A stretch of DNA of 47,439 nucleotides from an uncultured Clostridia bacterium (GTDB lineage Bacteria; Bacillota; Clostridia; Christensenellales; CAG-314). The notes beneath the pieces were generated by a model. It searched no databases. It saw only the letters and a list, made by a program, of their open reading frames with translations, and was not told the origin of the DNA. Made by a program: the position numbers and the translations under genes. The stretch lies in the NCBI GenBank assembly GCA_947601445.1, contig CANQGD010000011.1:1-47439 (forward strand), in the 5' to 3' direction. Below are positions 16,700 to 25,326 of the stretch, in pieces (the first letter of the stretch is position 1; each line of letters starts with the position of its first letter).

Positions 16700-18190
16700 A
16701 TGAAAAGAAAACTAATCACGAGTTTACTTGTAGTCGTGTTTGTATTGGCGGGATGCCTGACGGTGTTTGCAGCATGCGACGGTAACGGCGATGTCGATCA
16801 TACGATATACTTCTATTCGTCTCAAGGCGACTCTTTGGCGACGATAACGGATGCTGCTGTTAAGCAATTCGAAGAAACTTATCCCGGATGGACGATTGAG
16901 CATACTCAACCTGGCGGCTATGATCAAGTTCTTGAAAAGGTCCGCAGTGACTTGACGGCAGGCACTCAACCCGACCTGGCTTATTGCTATGCCGACCACG
17001 TTGCTCAATACCTTTCGTCCGGTACCGTTGTAGATATGAACAAGTACTTGCTCAGTGAAGACAGCTTCACATATACCTACAATGGCGACGACGGCGAGCA
17101 GACCAAGACCATCGACCGTATCGGTTTCACTCAGGAAGATGTGGATTCCTTCAACAAGGGATACTTTGAAGAGGGCAAGCTCTCCTCTTACGCCGTACCA
17201 GATGACGTAACGCTTCCCTCCGACGCGCTTGTAACCCTTCCGTTCGTCAAGTCCACCGAGGTTATGTTTTACAATCCCGATGCGCTTAAAGAACTCGGAA
17301 TAGGAGTTCCCACAACTTGGGGTGAACTTTGGGATGCTTGCGCATTGGCAAAGGCAAAGTGGCAATCCTGCACTCCGCTTGGATATGACAGTGAAGCTAA
17401 CTGGTTCATTACCATGGCTCAACAGAGAGGTTTTGAATATACCAGCGCTACCGGTAATCACTACCTGTTCAACAACGACGGCGCCAAGGAATGGCTTGAT
17501 GACATTGCGGACAAGTACAACAAAGGTTACATCACCACACAGCAGATTTACGGTGGATATACTAGCGGATTGTTTACCAAAGGTCCAAAGGAAAACGGCT
17601 CTATATTCTGCATTGGTTCCACAGGCGGAGCCAGCAACCAAGCAGGTAGCAATTTTACAACTGAAGTTGCTCCCATTCCCGGCACTCCCGTGGACAAAGA
17701 CGGAAAGCCCGTTGCGAGCAAGACCGCAGAAGGTTTCGATCACATCAATTACAGTTGCATTAGCCAAGGACCTTCCATAGTAATGCTTACCGGTGGTAAC
17801 GGCGCTAGCAACCCCACGGAAAAAGAGATCATGACCTTCCAATTCATCAAGATTCTGCTCAGCAAGCAATTCCAAATTCAGTTCGGTCAAGGCAGCGGTT
17901 ACAACCCCATGCGTAACGATGTTTATGATGATGAGGGATATCAAACATATCTTAATGGAAAGGATGAGGACGGAGTTACTACTCTCGAAGCAAAGAAATT
18001 GATAATCTCCAAGACGAGCGTAGTTGGTAAAACGCTTTCTGAAGAAAACCGTTTCTTCGTATCTCCAGCGTTTGTGGGCTCGTCCGTTGCGCGCGCTCAG
18101 ATGACCAGCGTGGTTCAGTACGTACTGCTCGGACAAAAACAGCCGGATAGAGCGCTTGCAGATGCCTACAAAGCATGCGGCGGCAAATAA
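16700..18190 (+). CDS. Extracellular sugar-type solute-binding lipoprotein
   Basis: 496 residues from ATG 16700, placed by AAGGAG at 16688-16693; the ORF-track start 19 codons earlier is not used. The signal peptide MKRKLITSLL carries two possible lipoboxes (LAGC19 and FAAC26); FAAC followed by Asp matches the neighbouring lipoproteins. The mature protein has the type I/II periplasmic-binding fold of the CUT1 family: TIYFYSSQGDSLATITDAAV, a WTIEHTQPGGYDQVLEKV helix, and PDLAYCYADHVAQYL. It delivers substrate to the two permeases encoded just upstream. Codon use looks optimised, suggesting high expression. The ligand is unknown. Confidence 0.93.
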   Translation: MKRKLITSLLVVVFVLAGCLTVFAACDGNGDVDHTIYFYSSQGDSLATITDAAVKQFEETYPGWTIEHTQPGGYDQVLEKVRSDLTAGTQPDLAYCYADHVAQYLSSGTVVDMNKYLLSEDSFTYTYNGDDGEQTKTIDRIGFTQEDVDSFNKGYFEEGKLSSYAVPDDVTLPSDALVTLPFVKSTEVMFYNPDALKELGIGVPTTWGELWDACALAKAKWQSCTPLGYDSEANWFITMAQQRGFEYTSATGNHYLFNNDGAKEWLDDIADKYNKGYITTQQIYGGYTSGLFTKGPKENGSIFCIGSTGGASNQAGSNFTTEVAPIPGTPVDKDGKPVASKTAEGFDHINYSCISQGPSIVMLTGGNGASNPTEKEIMTFQFIKILLSKQFQIQFGQGSGYNPMRNDVYDDEGYQTYLNGKDEDGVTTLEAKKLIISKTSVVGKTLSEENRFFVSPAFVGSSVARAQMTSVVQYVLLGQKQPDRALADAYKACGGK

Positions 18191-18216
18191 GCCAATAATA
18201 TAAAAAGGAATTCAAC

Positions 18217-19476
18217 ATGAAGAAAATTTCCATTATTCTCGTCATTGCAATGCTGTTCTCGGTGTGTGCGCTCGGATTTGCCGCGTGCAATAAGATCGCC
18301 GACAACACCGAACACCTCACAGCAGTGACCAAGACGTTAAAACTGACCAAGGCGTACGAAGGAAAGAACTTGTTCAGTAGCGACGGTATCGGCGAGGCGG
18401 AACTGCTTGGTGAAAACGATATCACGACAGACGGCGACACGACCACGTTCGGTTTGAAAGTAGGCGGCTCCGTTACCGTGCGTTATGCGGGAGTAGACAC
18501 TCCCGAATCTACCGCAGACATAGAGAAGTGGGGCAAGTCCGCCAGCAAATTCACAAACGAGCGTCTGCACGAGGCTACGGCGATAGTGATCCAGTCCACG
18601 ACGGGAAAAGAGCCGGATGGCGACAGTACCAGTAGCGACAGATATATGTGCTACGTTTGGTACAGGACCGCTGAGCATGATTTCTACATGCTCAACCTCG
18701 AGTTGGTTGAGAACGGTTTCTCCAGAAATAAGGAATCCGCGACCAGCGCGTATTACAACTATTTCCAGAAAGCGGAACAGGCTGCGCGCAAGAGAGAGCT
18801 TCGTCTGTTCTCCAAGTTGGACGACCCGCTGTACTCCGACAAGATCACGGACGCTTCCGTGAAGGACATCAAGCTGAACCCCGGCAACTATTCGGAGATC
18901 GGCAGAGTGCGCCTTGAAGCGTACGTTACTAATGTCAGCGGCTCTAGCTCCCGCACGTATACGATCGCGCAGCTTGACCAAGAGACGGGAACAGTGTACG
19001 AGATGTCTTTGTTCGCCGGCTACAACGGCTATGCAACTTCTCTCACGGTGGGCGCATTGTATCAGTTTGTCGGTTTCCTGCAACAGCGCAGCGGCTCTTG
19101 GCAGCTGTCCGGTGTGAAAGGCGACGACTCTAAAAAGGGCGCAGAGGACACCAGCTGGCGCAAGCAGACTTTCTACTGCATCTGGATGGACCCGAACAAC
19201 GCTCTGTACAAGAACAAGACCAGCTCCTATGCATATGAAGAGCTGAAAGTGACGGACGTGAAACTGGACGGAACAATGCTGACGTTCTCCGGCACATCCT
19301 TGACCTGTAAGGGCGACCCGCTGCCCGACGGCGCGAGCTTCAAAGTGCCTGTGCCTTCCGAATACAATGGTCAGATCAAGGTTGGTTTGACGCTCGTCAT
19401 TAGGTGCGCGTATCGGTTCTCTGCAAGTGCGTACGAGTTCACCGTTTTGGACTTTTCCGACATAACAATAAAATAA
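18217..19476 (+). CDS. Staphylococcal-nuclease-like lipoprotein with C-terminal OB-like domain
   Basis: 419 residues. Lipoprotein signal MKKISIILVIAMLFSVCALGFAAC (Cys24). Residues about 83-200 resemble a thermonuclease (SNase) domain: VRYAGVDTPES keeps R89, D94 and E97, equivalent to the SNase residues Arg35, Asp40 and Glu43. The second catalytic region, normally DRYGR..., reads DRYMCYVWY (residues 141-149) and appears to lack the GR that supplies Arg87. Residues about 225-300 look like an OB-fold (EIGRVRLEAYVTNVSG...GALYQFVGFLQQRSGSWQLSG). The C-terminal segment also has beta-rich sequence. Codons favour AAG and CTG more than most neighbours. It may bind rather than cut nucleic acid, or use another arginine. 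Co-directional and 26 bases after the binding-protein gene. Confidence 0.75.
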   Translation: MKKISIILVIAMLFSVCALGFAACNKIADNTEHLTAVTKTLKLTKAYEGKNLFSSDGIGEAELLGENDITTDGDTTTFGLKVGGSVTVRYAGVDTPESTADIEKWGKSASKFTNERLHEATAIVIQSTTGKEPDGDSTSSDRYMCYVWYRTAEHDFYMLNLELVENGFSRNKESATSAYYNYFQKAEQAARKRELRLFSKLDDPLYSDKITDASVKDIKLNPGNYSEIGRVRLEAYVTNVSGSSSRTYTIAQLDQETGTVYEMSLFAGYNGYATSLTVGALYQFVGFLQQRSGSWQLSGVKGDDSKKGAEDTSWRKQTFYCIWMDPNNALYKNKTSSYAYEELKVTDVKLDGTMLTFSGTSLTCKGDPLPDGASFKVPVPSEYNGQIKVGLTLVIRCAYRFSASAYEFTVLDFSDITIK

Positions 19477-19495
19477 TTTTACAAGGAGATGCAAC

Positions 19496-22400
19496 ATGAA
19501 AAAACAAACAAAATTGGCATTGATGGCATTGTTGGTTGTTTTGGTGTTGAGTTGCGTCGTGGGACTTGTTGCCTGCGATAAGACTGCCGAGGATGTTATC
19601 AGCAGATATATCCTTCCGCAAGCGGAGCAACTCTTGACCGAGGATTTCACCTTGCCGAAGACCATCGGCTCGGAGGATAAGTTGGTTGAAGTAACCTGGA
19701 CATCCAGTAATACCAACGCTATTCAAATTGTTGACGGTGGCGCTGAATATACGGCGAAAGTCACTATTCAGGACGACGTTACTGAAGTAACACTGACGAT
19801 TTCCTCAGGAAAAGCCAGTAAGTCCTTCAACGTGCGTGTTGACGGCTTTAGTGTGTACACTTTCACCGACAACTTCACTTTCCCACAGCGCGGCACTGCC
19901 GTGACGGACTCCTTTGATCTACAAACTGAATTTACGTATCTCGGAAAAAAGGCGACCATCACATGGGAAGTACACGACAAGGCTTCTCAAGCGTTTCTTA
20001 GCGTGACGGGCAACAATCGTTGCGAAGTAACTCTGCCCGATGACGACATCACCTCAGTTAAACTTCGCGCAACTTTCGCTTACAATGGTGAAACTGCACC
20101 CGTTGACTATTCCTTCTCTGTTTCTCCTATTTTCGAACACAGACAGATCGTTCAACGTTATTACAGCGTGACGGATTATCCCCTTGAGCTTAGCGGTTAC
20201 ATCGTTTATATAAACGAGGTGTCCGCGTCATACGGCAATGCGACGTTCTGGATGATCGACGACGATTATTGCAGTGGATATTATATCTATCGTGGAAAGA
20301 TCGACAAGACGCAAGTAGACAAATTTGTTGTCGGCGCTCACGTGACCTTTACCGGCGACAAGACAAAGAATTACAATGATCTGTGGGAAAACAACAGCGG
20401 CGGAACGGCAACTGTCGACGACAAAACGCCTATCAATCCGCGTGATCACGTGTATTCGTTTGACGCAGACCTGATCAGCGGCATTGGCTCCGCCATTTGG
20501 CACGAGTCCACATATGTCAGCCTTTCCGGTTGGAAAGTGAAAGATATTCCCGAAACCAAACCCACTGGATCGGACACCAACCTTGCAACGCTTACGCGCG
20601 ATGGTTTGGATATCACGGTTCGTATTTCCAAGTATGTATTTACGGACGATAAAGTTACAGAACTGACTGCAATGCTCGACGTATACGATACGCTGAAAGC
20701 GGCAATGGAAAAAGGCGACGTTTATGTCAATATCACCGGTTTGCTCGGTAATTTCAATGCTTTCCAAATTCAGCCTGTTTCGGCAAATGACATTACGATC
20801 GTTGAGCAAGAAGGCTCCTGCCTCGAGGGCACCGCGCTCAAGACGGCTGTTTCTGCAGTGAAAACGGCAGTGACGACCAACTTCTCAAGCCTGGTCACCA
20901 CGCATAAGGAAGTAGACATGCCCGTTTCCTCTGGAGACGTTACAATTTCTTACAGACTTGCCGGAGAGGGCATCAAGAACCCCACGGTCACTATCGAGAA
21001 CGGAAAGTTCATCGTTGAACCCGTTGCGACGAAGCGTAACTACGACATTGAAGTGACCTACACAGTAAACGGTCAGAAATACTACGACTTCTTCAAACTT
21101 CCCAACCAAAAGTTGGATGACCAAGGAATTGTAGACAAAGTTGCCGAAGACCTCCGCGCCGTAACAGTTGACCCGATCAAGCAAACGGGCGACACCGATC
21201 TTCCCAAAGTTGACAATCTCGGCGCAAAAATCACCTGGGCTGTCAAGGGCGAAACACCCGATTGGCTTGCGCTCACATCCGACAAGCTCACGATCAACGC
21301 TCTTCCCGACGAGGATACGGATGTTACGCTTGTTGCAACCATCACCCTCAACGGCAAGACCGCCACAGCGGAAATCACCTACACTGTCAAAGCTGCTTCC
21401 GACGTGACGTTCGTTCAAATCAACGAACCCACCCCCGGCGAATATATCTTCGGATTGTATCAAGGCAAAGTTGACAAATGGCTGTATTCCACAGGCACGA
21501 TAGAAAGCAGCGATAAGGGCAACTTCGGTGCAACCACCGAAAATTACGCTTCGGCAGCTACCTACGTGATTGCCGGCAACGAAACAGACGGATACACAAT
21601 TCAACTTAAATCTGACAACACCTATTTCGAATTGGATTCCGATCACCGTATATGCTATGTTGCCGAATCTACCGCAACATGGAAGTGGGACGAAACCTAC
21701 AAAGTGTTTACCTTTACCGTAGGTGATGTTACCTATTATGTAGGCACTTACAACACATTCGAAACATTCTCTGCAAGCAATGTTTCCTATTTGAGCAACG
21801 CCAGCAACTTCCCCGCTCACTTTGGAAAAATGGGCGCTACTCCCGATCCCGATCCGGAACCGGGTCCCGAACCCACACCTGCACCCGATGCTCCTATCGG
21901 AACTCTCTTGGCTACATTCAATCTTGGTGAGAATGTTACGACAGGCGAGCACAGCGACGGCGGTGTAACCTCCGAAGGAGTCGATTATAAAGTAGCTTGG
22001 GATTTGACAAAAAACGGTGAATTTAAGTATACGGTTGGTTCTTTCACATTAAACTTTACCGATATTTCTCAATTCTACCCCTACGCCAATGATAAAGTAG
22101 GCAATAGCTCAATCAAACTCGGTAGCGGAAAAGCAACCGGTGGTTTCACAATTACTGTCGGTGATGATGTTCAAAGCGTAGTTTTCTACGTGGCAGGTTA
22201 CAAAGGTAACGACGGTAAAGTTACTGTCAACGGTGTTGAATACGAAGTTGTAAAACACTCCGATGACGGTGAATATGTGCAAGTTATTGTTGATACAAGA
22301 ACAAACAAGACAGTTGTCTTTTCGACGACATCGAGCGCAACTCGTGCAATGCTCAACACGATTGAACTCTATGGTAACGCCTCCACCCCCGGTGGGGGCG

Positions 22401-24406
22401 GTTCCATAGAACCCGCAAAACACGAATGTAAACACGTATGCGAGACTTGCGGAGGCTGCACAAGTGATTGCACCGACCCTGTTTGCACAGCAAAAAAATG
22501 CCCCGGTCACGATACTCCTCCCGCAGCGCATGTTTGCGGACACGTATGCGAGACTTGCGGAGGCTGCACAAGCGATTGCACCGACCCTGTTTGCACAGCA
22601 AAAAAATGCCTCGGTCACGATACTCCTCCCGCAGCGCATGTTTGCGGACACGTATGCAAGACTTGCGAAGGCTGCACAAGTGATTGCACCGACCCTGTTT
22701 GCACAGCCAAAAAATGCCCCGGTCACAATGACCCGGCAGACGATACCAACATTATAAATATAACCTCCACAACATTGCCGTTTGAGAAGGGATACAACGA
22801 GGAAGAGGCAACGGGTGTATTGAACGGTGTTACATTCGGTTGGGTTCAGTCTATGCGCAATACATATGATGGCAAAGATGCAATTCAGTTTAGCGGAAGT
22901 AAGGGCACACTATTTTACACCAAAACCGCATTGCCCAAGGCGATAAAAGAAATTCATCTTGTAATGGACGGAACTAACAGTTACGGAAGTGAGAATGTAT
23001 TTACTATATTTTTCGCAACAAGCTATGAAGGTCTTGATACTGCGCCCGTAGCTCAACAAGTTGTATTTGACACCGAGGCAGATGTAACAGAATACACGAT
23101 AACTGCTCCGGAAGGCGAATGGACTTTTATCAAGTTCCAAGCAGTAGATTCCCATGCAACCTATTGGAAGAGCATAGAGTTGAGATTAGAAGGAGCAAGT
23201 AGTGGCACAACCCCCGGCGGTGGTGGCACAGACCCCGCACATCAGCATGTTTTGAAGTATGAACAGATTTCCGGAACAACAACTCATAAGGAAAGTTGCA
23301 CGGATCCCGCTTGCCCTGATCATTATGAAGCTACAGTCAATTGCACTCCTGTAGAAAACGTTTGCCCTTGCGGACATGAATTTACCGTTGAAGAAATCTT
23401 GGCAGCTCTCGACAAGCTTAAAGCGGAAGGTTCTTACGGCGCACAAGAAACTTTGCCCGGCACATATAAACTTAAGGGTTTAGTTACAGGCGTAAGTTCT
23501 ACTACCATTTATATGGATGTTAATGGTCATGCTATTCAGGCTTACCAAATCAAGGACGGTAAAGCAAAAGTTGCAGAAGCTGTCGTTGGTTGCAAGGTTA
23601 CTGTTGTCGGTACACTTGCCGATGTATTGCTCAAAGTCAACACCAAAGAATTTGTTTCTTGCACTTTGGAGGCTATTGAGAACGTGGAATACGATATTAC
23701 TTGGAATGTAGAACAAAACGGCAACATTGTTGACAAACCTGCCAAGGCGAATGCCGGCGAAACAGTGACATTCACCATCTCATGCACGGAAGGCTACAAG
23801 GTGGCTAAAGTACTTGTCAATGGTTCGATACTGGTAGCTAAAGACGATGGATCATACGAATTTGTTGTTACAGGAGCGATGACCGTTGAGGTTAAAATCG
23901 TTTCAAACGACACTAAGTTGGAAGAAGAATTGTTTGCTCTTACTTTTGGTAGCGAAGTCAATACCAACGATGACAAAGTAAACGGGTACAACACTGATTG
24001 GACTGCAACGCGTGGTTCCAACTCTTGGCGAATCATTAACTTCAATAATTACGATAATAAATGGACGTTTATTAAATGCGGGCATAAAACTAATGCCTAT
24101 GTTGCTACAATAACCAACACTAATGCTTTTACGCAGGAAATTACATCTGTTGTTGTAAACATGGATTCTGTAGACAACGATAAAACAAAGGCATTTAAGC
24201 TTGAAGTATCCACCAATGCAGACTTTGCGGAAAAGAATATTGTTGAAACAATTGAACTGGATGAAATAAAAGTTGACGACAATATTTTCACACTATCACA
24301 GGCGAGAGCAAATTGTTATTTCAGAATCACCATTGACTGTGATTCTGCTAGTTCCAATGGTTTCAATGTTTTGAATTCTGTAACCTACTACGGTTATCCC
24401 GCATAA
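19496..24406 (+). CDS. Giant modular surface lipoprotein (OB, Ig-like and Cys-rich repeats)
   Basis: 1636 residues. Lipoprotein signal ending GLVAC27. Regions in order: two Ig-like beta domains of the atrophied bacterial Ig style (about 40-215; WTSSNTNAIQIV); two OB-fold-like regions (about 226-300 and 340-440; YPLELSGYIVYINEV and VYVNITGLLGNFNAFQI); further Ig-like domains (about 470-650; ITWAVKGETPDWLAL); a beta-rich region; a Pro/Asp/Glu linker (about 782-800); a jelly-roll-like domain; three 36-residue cysteine repeats (976-1083); another beta-sandwich; an OB-like region (about 1296-1395); an InlB-B-like repeat (about 1399-1470); and a C-terminal beta domain. Such OB-plus-sandwich layouts occur in secreted nucleases and nucleic-acid-binding surface proteins, but no catalytic nuclease motif is seen. 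Strong AAGGAGATG ribosome site. Last gene of the operon. Confidence 0.8.
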   Translation: MKKQTKLALMALLVVLVLSCVVGLVACDKTAEDVISRYILPQAEQLLTEDFTLPKTIGSEDKLVEVTWTSSNTNAIQIVDGGAEYTAKVTIQDDVTEVTLTISSGKASKSFNVRVDGFSVYTFTDNFTFPQRGTAVTDSFDLQTEFTYLGKKATITWEVHDKASQAFLSVTGNNRCEVTLPDDDITSVKLRATFAYNGETAPVDYSFSVSPIFEHRQIVQRYYSVTDYPLELSGYIVYINEVSASYGNATFWMIDDDYCSGYYIYRGKIDKTQVDKFVVGAHVTFTGDKTKNYNDLWENNSGGTATVDDKTPINPRDHVYSFDADLISGIGSAIWHESTYVSLSGWKVKDIPETKPTGSDTNLATLTRDGLDITVRISKYVFTDDKVTELTAMLDVYDTLKAAMEKGDVYVNITGLLGNFNAFQIQPVSANDITIVEQEGSCLEGTALKTAVSAVKTAVTTNFSSLVTTHKEVDMPVSSGDVTISYRLAGEGIKNPTVTIENGKFIVEPVATKRNYDIEVTYTVNGQKYYDFFKLPNQKLDDQGIVDKVAEDLRAVTVDPIKQTGDTDLPKVDNLGAKITWAVKGETPDWLALTSDKLTINALPDEDTDVTLVATITLNGKTATAEITYTVKAASDVTFVQINEPTPGEYIFGLYQGKVDKWLYSTGTIESSDKGNFGATTENYASAATYVIAGNETDGYTIQLKSDNTYFELDSDHRICYVAESTATWKWDETYKVFTFTVGDVTYYVGTYNTFETFSASNVSYLSNASNFPAHFGKMGATPDPDPEPGPEPTPAPDAPIGTLLATFNLGENVTTGEHSDGGVTSEGVDYKVAWDLTKNGEFKYTVGSFTLNFTDISQFYPYANDKVGNSSIKLGSGKATGGFTITVGDDVQSVVFYVAGYKGNDGKVTVNGVEYEVVKHSDDGEYVQVIVDTRTNKTVVFSTTSSATRAMLNTIELYGNASTPGGGGSIEPAKHECKHVCETCGGCTSDCTDPVCTAKKCPGHDTPPAAHVCGHVCETCGGCTSDCTDPVCTAKKCLGHDTPPAAHVCGHVCKTCEGCTSDCTDPVCTAKKCPGHNDPADDTNIINITSTTLPFEKGYNEEEATGVLNGVTFGWVQSMRNTYDGKDAIQFSGSKGTLFYTKTALPKAIKEIHLVMDGTNSYGSENVFTIFFATSYEGLDTAPVAQQVVFDTEADVTEYTITAPEGEWTFIKFQAVDSHATYWKSIELRLEGASSGTTPGGGGTDPAHQHVLKYEQISGTTTHKESCTDPACPDHYEATVNCTPVENVCPCGHEFTVEEILAALDKLKAEGSYGAQETLPGTYKLKGLVTGVSSTTIYMDVNGHAIQAYQIKDGKAKVAEAVVGCKVTVVGTLADVLLKVNTKEFVSCTLEAIENVEYDITWNVEQNGNIVDKPAKANAGETVTFTISCTEGYKVAKVLVNGSILVAKDDGSYEFVVTGAMTVEVKIVSNDTKLEEELFALTFGSEVNTNDDKVNGYNTDWTATRGSNSWRIINFNNYDNKWTFIKCGHKTNAYVATITNTNAFTQEITSVVVNMDSVDNDKTKAFKLEVSTNADFAEKNIVETIELDEIKVDDNIFTLSQARANCYFRITIDCDSASSNGFNVLNSVTYYGYPA
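22421..22744 (+). repeat. Three tandem 108-bp units encoding Cys-rich 36-residue repeats
   Basis: Units at 22421-22528, 22529-22636 and 22637-22744 encode H.C.HVC.TC.GCTSDCTDPVC plus TAKKC.GH and a PPAA spacer. The DNA units are nearly identical, differing at a few positions, which points to recent amplification. Eight cysteines and several histidines per unit suggest metal binding or disulfide-bonded knots. Confidence 0.9.
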
Positions 24407-24434
24407 CTTAAAATCTATTCTGGATTAAGTTTTC

Positions 24435-24464
24435 AAAAGGGCTCCCGAAATCGGGAGCCCTTTT
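24435..24464 (+). terminator. Terminator of the importer operon
   Basis: Stem AAAAGGGCTCCCG / CGGGAGCCCTTTT with an AAAT loop, a strong intrinsic terminator. Its core of 26 bases (24439-24464) is repeated exactly at 24962-24987. Confidence 0.9.
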
Positions 24465-24515
24465 GTATGTACACGTAAGATTTTTTTGTAATTCGCTATA
24501 TTTTAATCAATTGTA

Positions 24516-24544
24516 TTGACAAACCCTATTTAATAGGGTATATT
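24516..24544 (+). promoter_or_regulatory. Promoter with palindromic operator for the HigA-like regulator
   Basis: TTGACA (24516-24521), 17-bp spacer, TATATT (24539-24544). The spacer is almost entirely a palindrome, ACCCTATT-T-AATAGGGT (24523-24539), between the two hexamers. This is the classic position for autoregulation by a small HTH protein. Confidence 0.8.
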
Positions 24545-24626
24545 CAAAGCGGAACGAACTGAAACAATTGATAGATATACTTAGCCGCCAATTGAGCGGC
24601 AAAGACGAGTGACGGAGGTGTTTGTT

Positions 24627-24941
24627 ATGAGTGTATTTGAGGAAATAAAAATAGGTTTACAGCAAGCGATCGATTACGAAAACGGCGTTTTACAAGCCAA
24701 GTCTACCAAATTGTCCGTTTTGCCGCCGGATACATTTACCGCGCAAGAGATCAAGGCTATCCGCACAGGCACGGGCTTGACGCAAGCGACATTTGCCAAG
24801 TTTATGGGGGTTTCCGTCAAGACGGTAGAGGCGTGGGAGTCGGGGCGCAATCACCCCGAGGGAGCCGCATGCCGTTTGTTGGCGATAACAAAAACGTACC
24901 CGTCCTTTCCGCGCACATCGGGCATTGTTACCCGTATTTGA
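24627..24941 (+). CDS. XRE-family HTH regulator, HigA/YiaG-like, orphan antitoxin-type
   Basis: 104 residues from ATG 24627, with GGAGGT 8 bases upstream; the GTG start in the ORF track is less likely. The N-terminal half is helical (MSVFEEIKIGLQQAIDYENG). The HTH lies at about residues 40-85 (TAQEIKAIRTGTGLTQATFA, KFMGVSVKTVEAWESGRNHP), with the wE-G-P pattern of HigA-type antitoxins. These usually follow a RelE/HigB toxin gene; here no toxin is adjacent on either side, so it looks orphaned. It probably represses its own promoter through the spacer palindrome. Flanked by two identical terminator hairpins, which makes it a compact cassette of about 500 bp. Confidence 0.85.
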   Translation: MSVFEEIKIGLQQAIDYENGVLQAKSTKLSVLPPDTFTAQEIKAIRTGTGLTQATFAKFMGVSVKTVEAWESGRNHPEGAACRLLAITKTYPSFPRTSGIVTRI

Positions 24942-24961
24942 TTGAGCAAGACCGAGCTGTC

Positions 24962-24987
24962 GGGCTCCCGAAATCGGGAGCCCTTTT
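24962..24987 (+). terminator. Terminator of the HTH gene, exact copy of the one at 24439
   Basis: GGGCTCCCG / CGGGAGCCC around AAAT, followed by TTTT: 26 bases identical to 24439-24464. The two copies flank the regulator gene directly. Confidence 0.9.
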
Positions 24988-25215
24988 CATTTTCTTTATC
25001 TGATCTCGATTTTCGCCGTTGGCAGCAAATTTTTGCATACGTATGTGCGTATTTTGCCCCTTATTGTCAAATTTATTGAGAGTTTTTCCGCACGCCGCCC
25101 GAATTGCTGCTGCATAGCGAGCTTTTTGTTAGAGTAATCGGTATTTTTTTGCAAAATTTCCAAAGTTGTTCTTTGATTTTTTTGAAATGATACTTCTCAC
25201 CCATTTTTCGGGTTC
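24988..25215. other. AT-rich spacer, no supported gene
   Basis: No ORF of usable length with a ribosome site was seen on either strand. Short minus-strand reading frames (for example a 43-codon frame opening MGEKYHFKKIKEQLWKF) are lysine-rich and interrupted, possibly decayed coding sequence, but the evidence is too weak for a call. Confidence 0.35.
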
Positions 25216-25326
25216 CGTCGCAAAATTTTTATCTCTTAGCCGACTTACACTTGCATCTAACACTGTTTTATAGTAAAATAAATACGTTGAAACAAAGGAA
25301 AAAGCCATGTCCTATTTAGAAAACTT
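25216..25326 (+). repeat. 111-bp direct repeat, copy 1 (promoter plus first codons of the dGTPase gene)
   Basis: Matches 26977-27087 with two mismatches (at 25257 and 25324). It carries a promoter (TTGCAT 25251-25256, 17-bp spacer, TAAAAT 25274-25279), the ribosome site AAAGGAAAAAG and the first codons MSYLEN. Confidence 0.95.

Noticed and set aside
22421-22744. Tandem repeats as a CRISPR array
   Set aside because: The units are contiguous 108-bp coding repeats without unique spacers and stay in frame in a lipoprotein gene.
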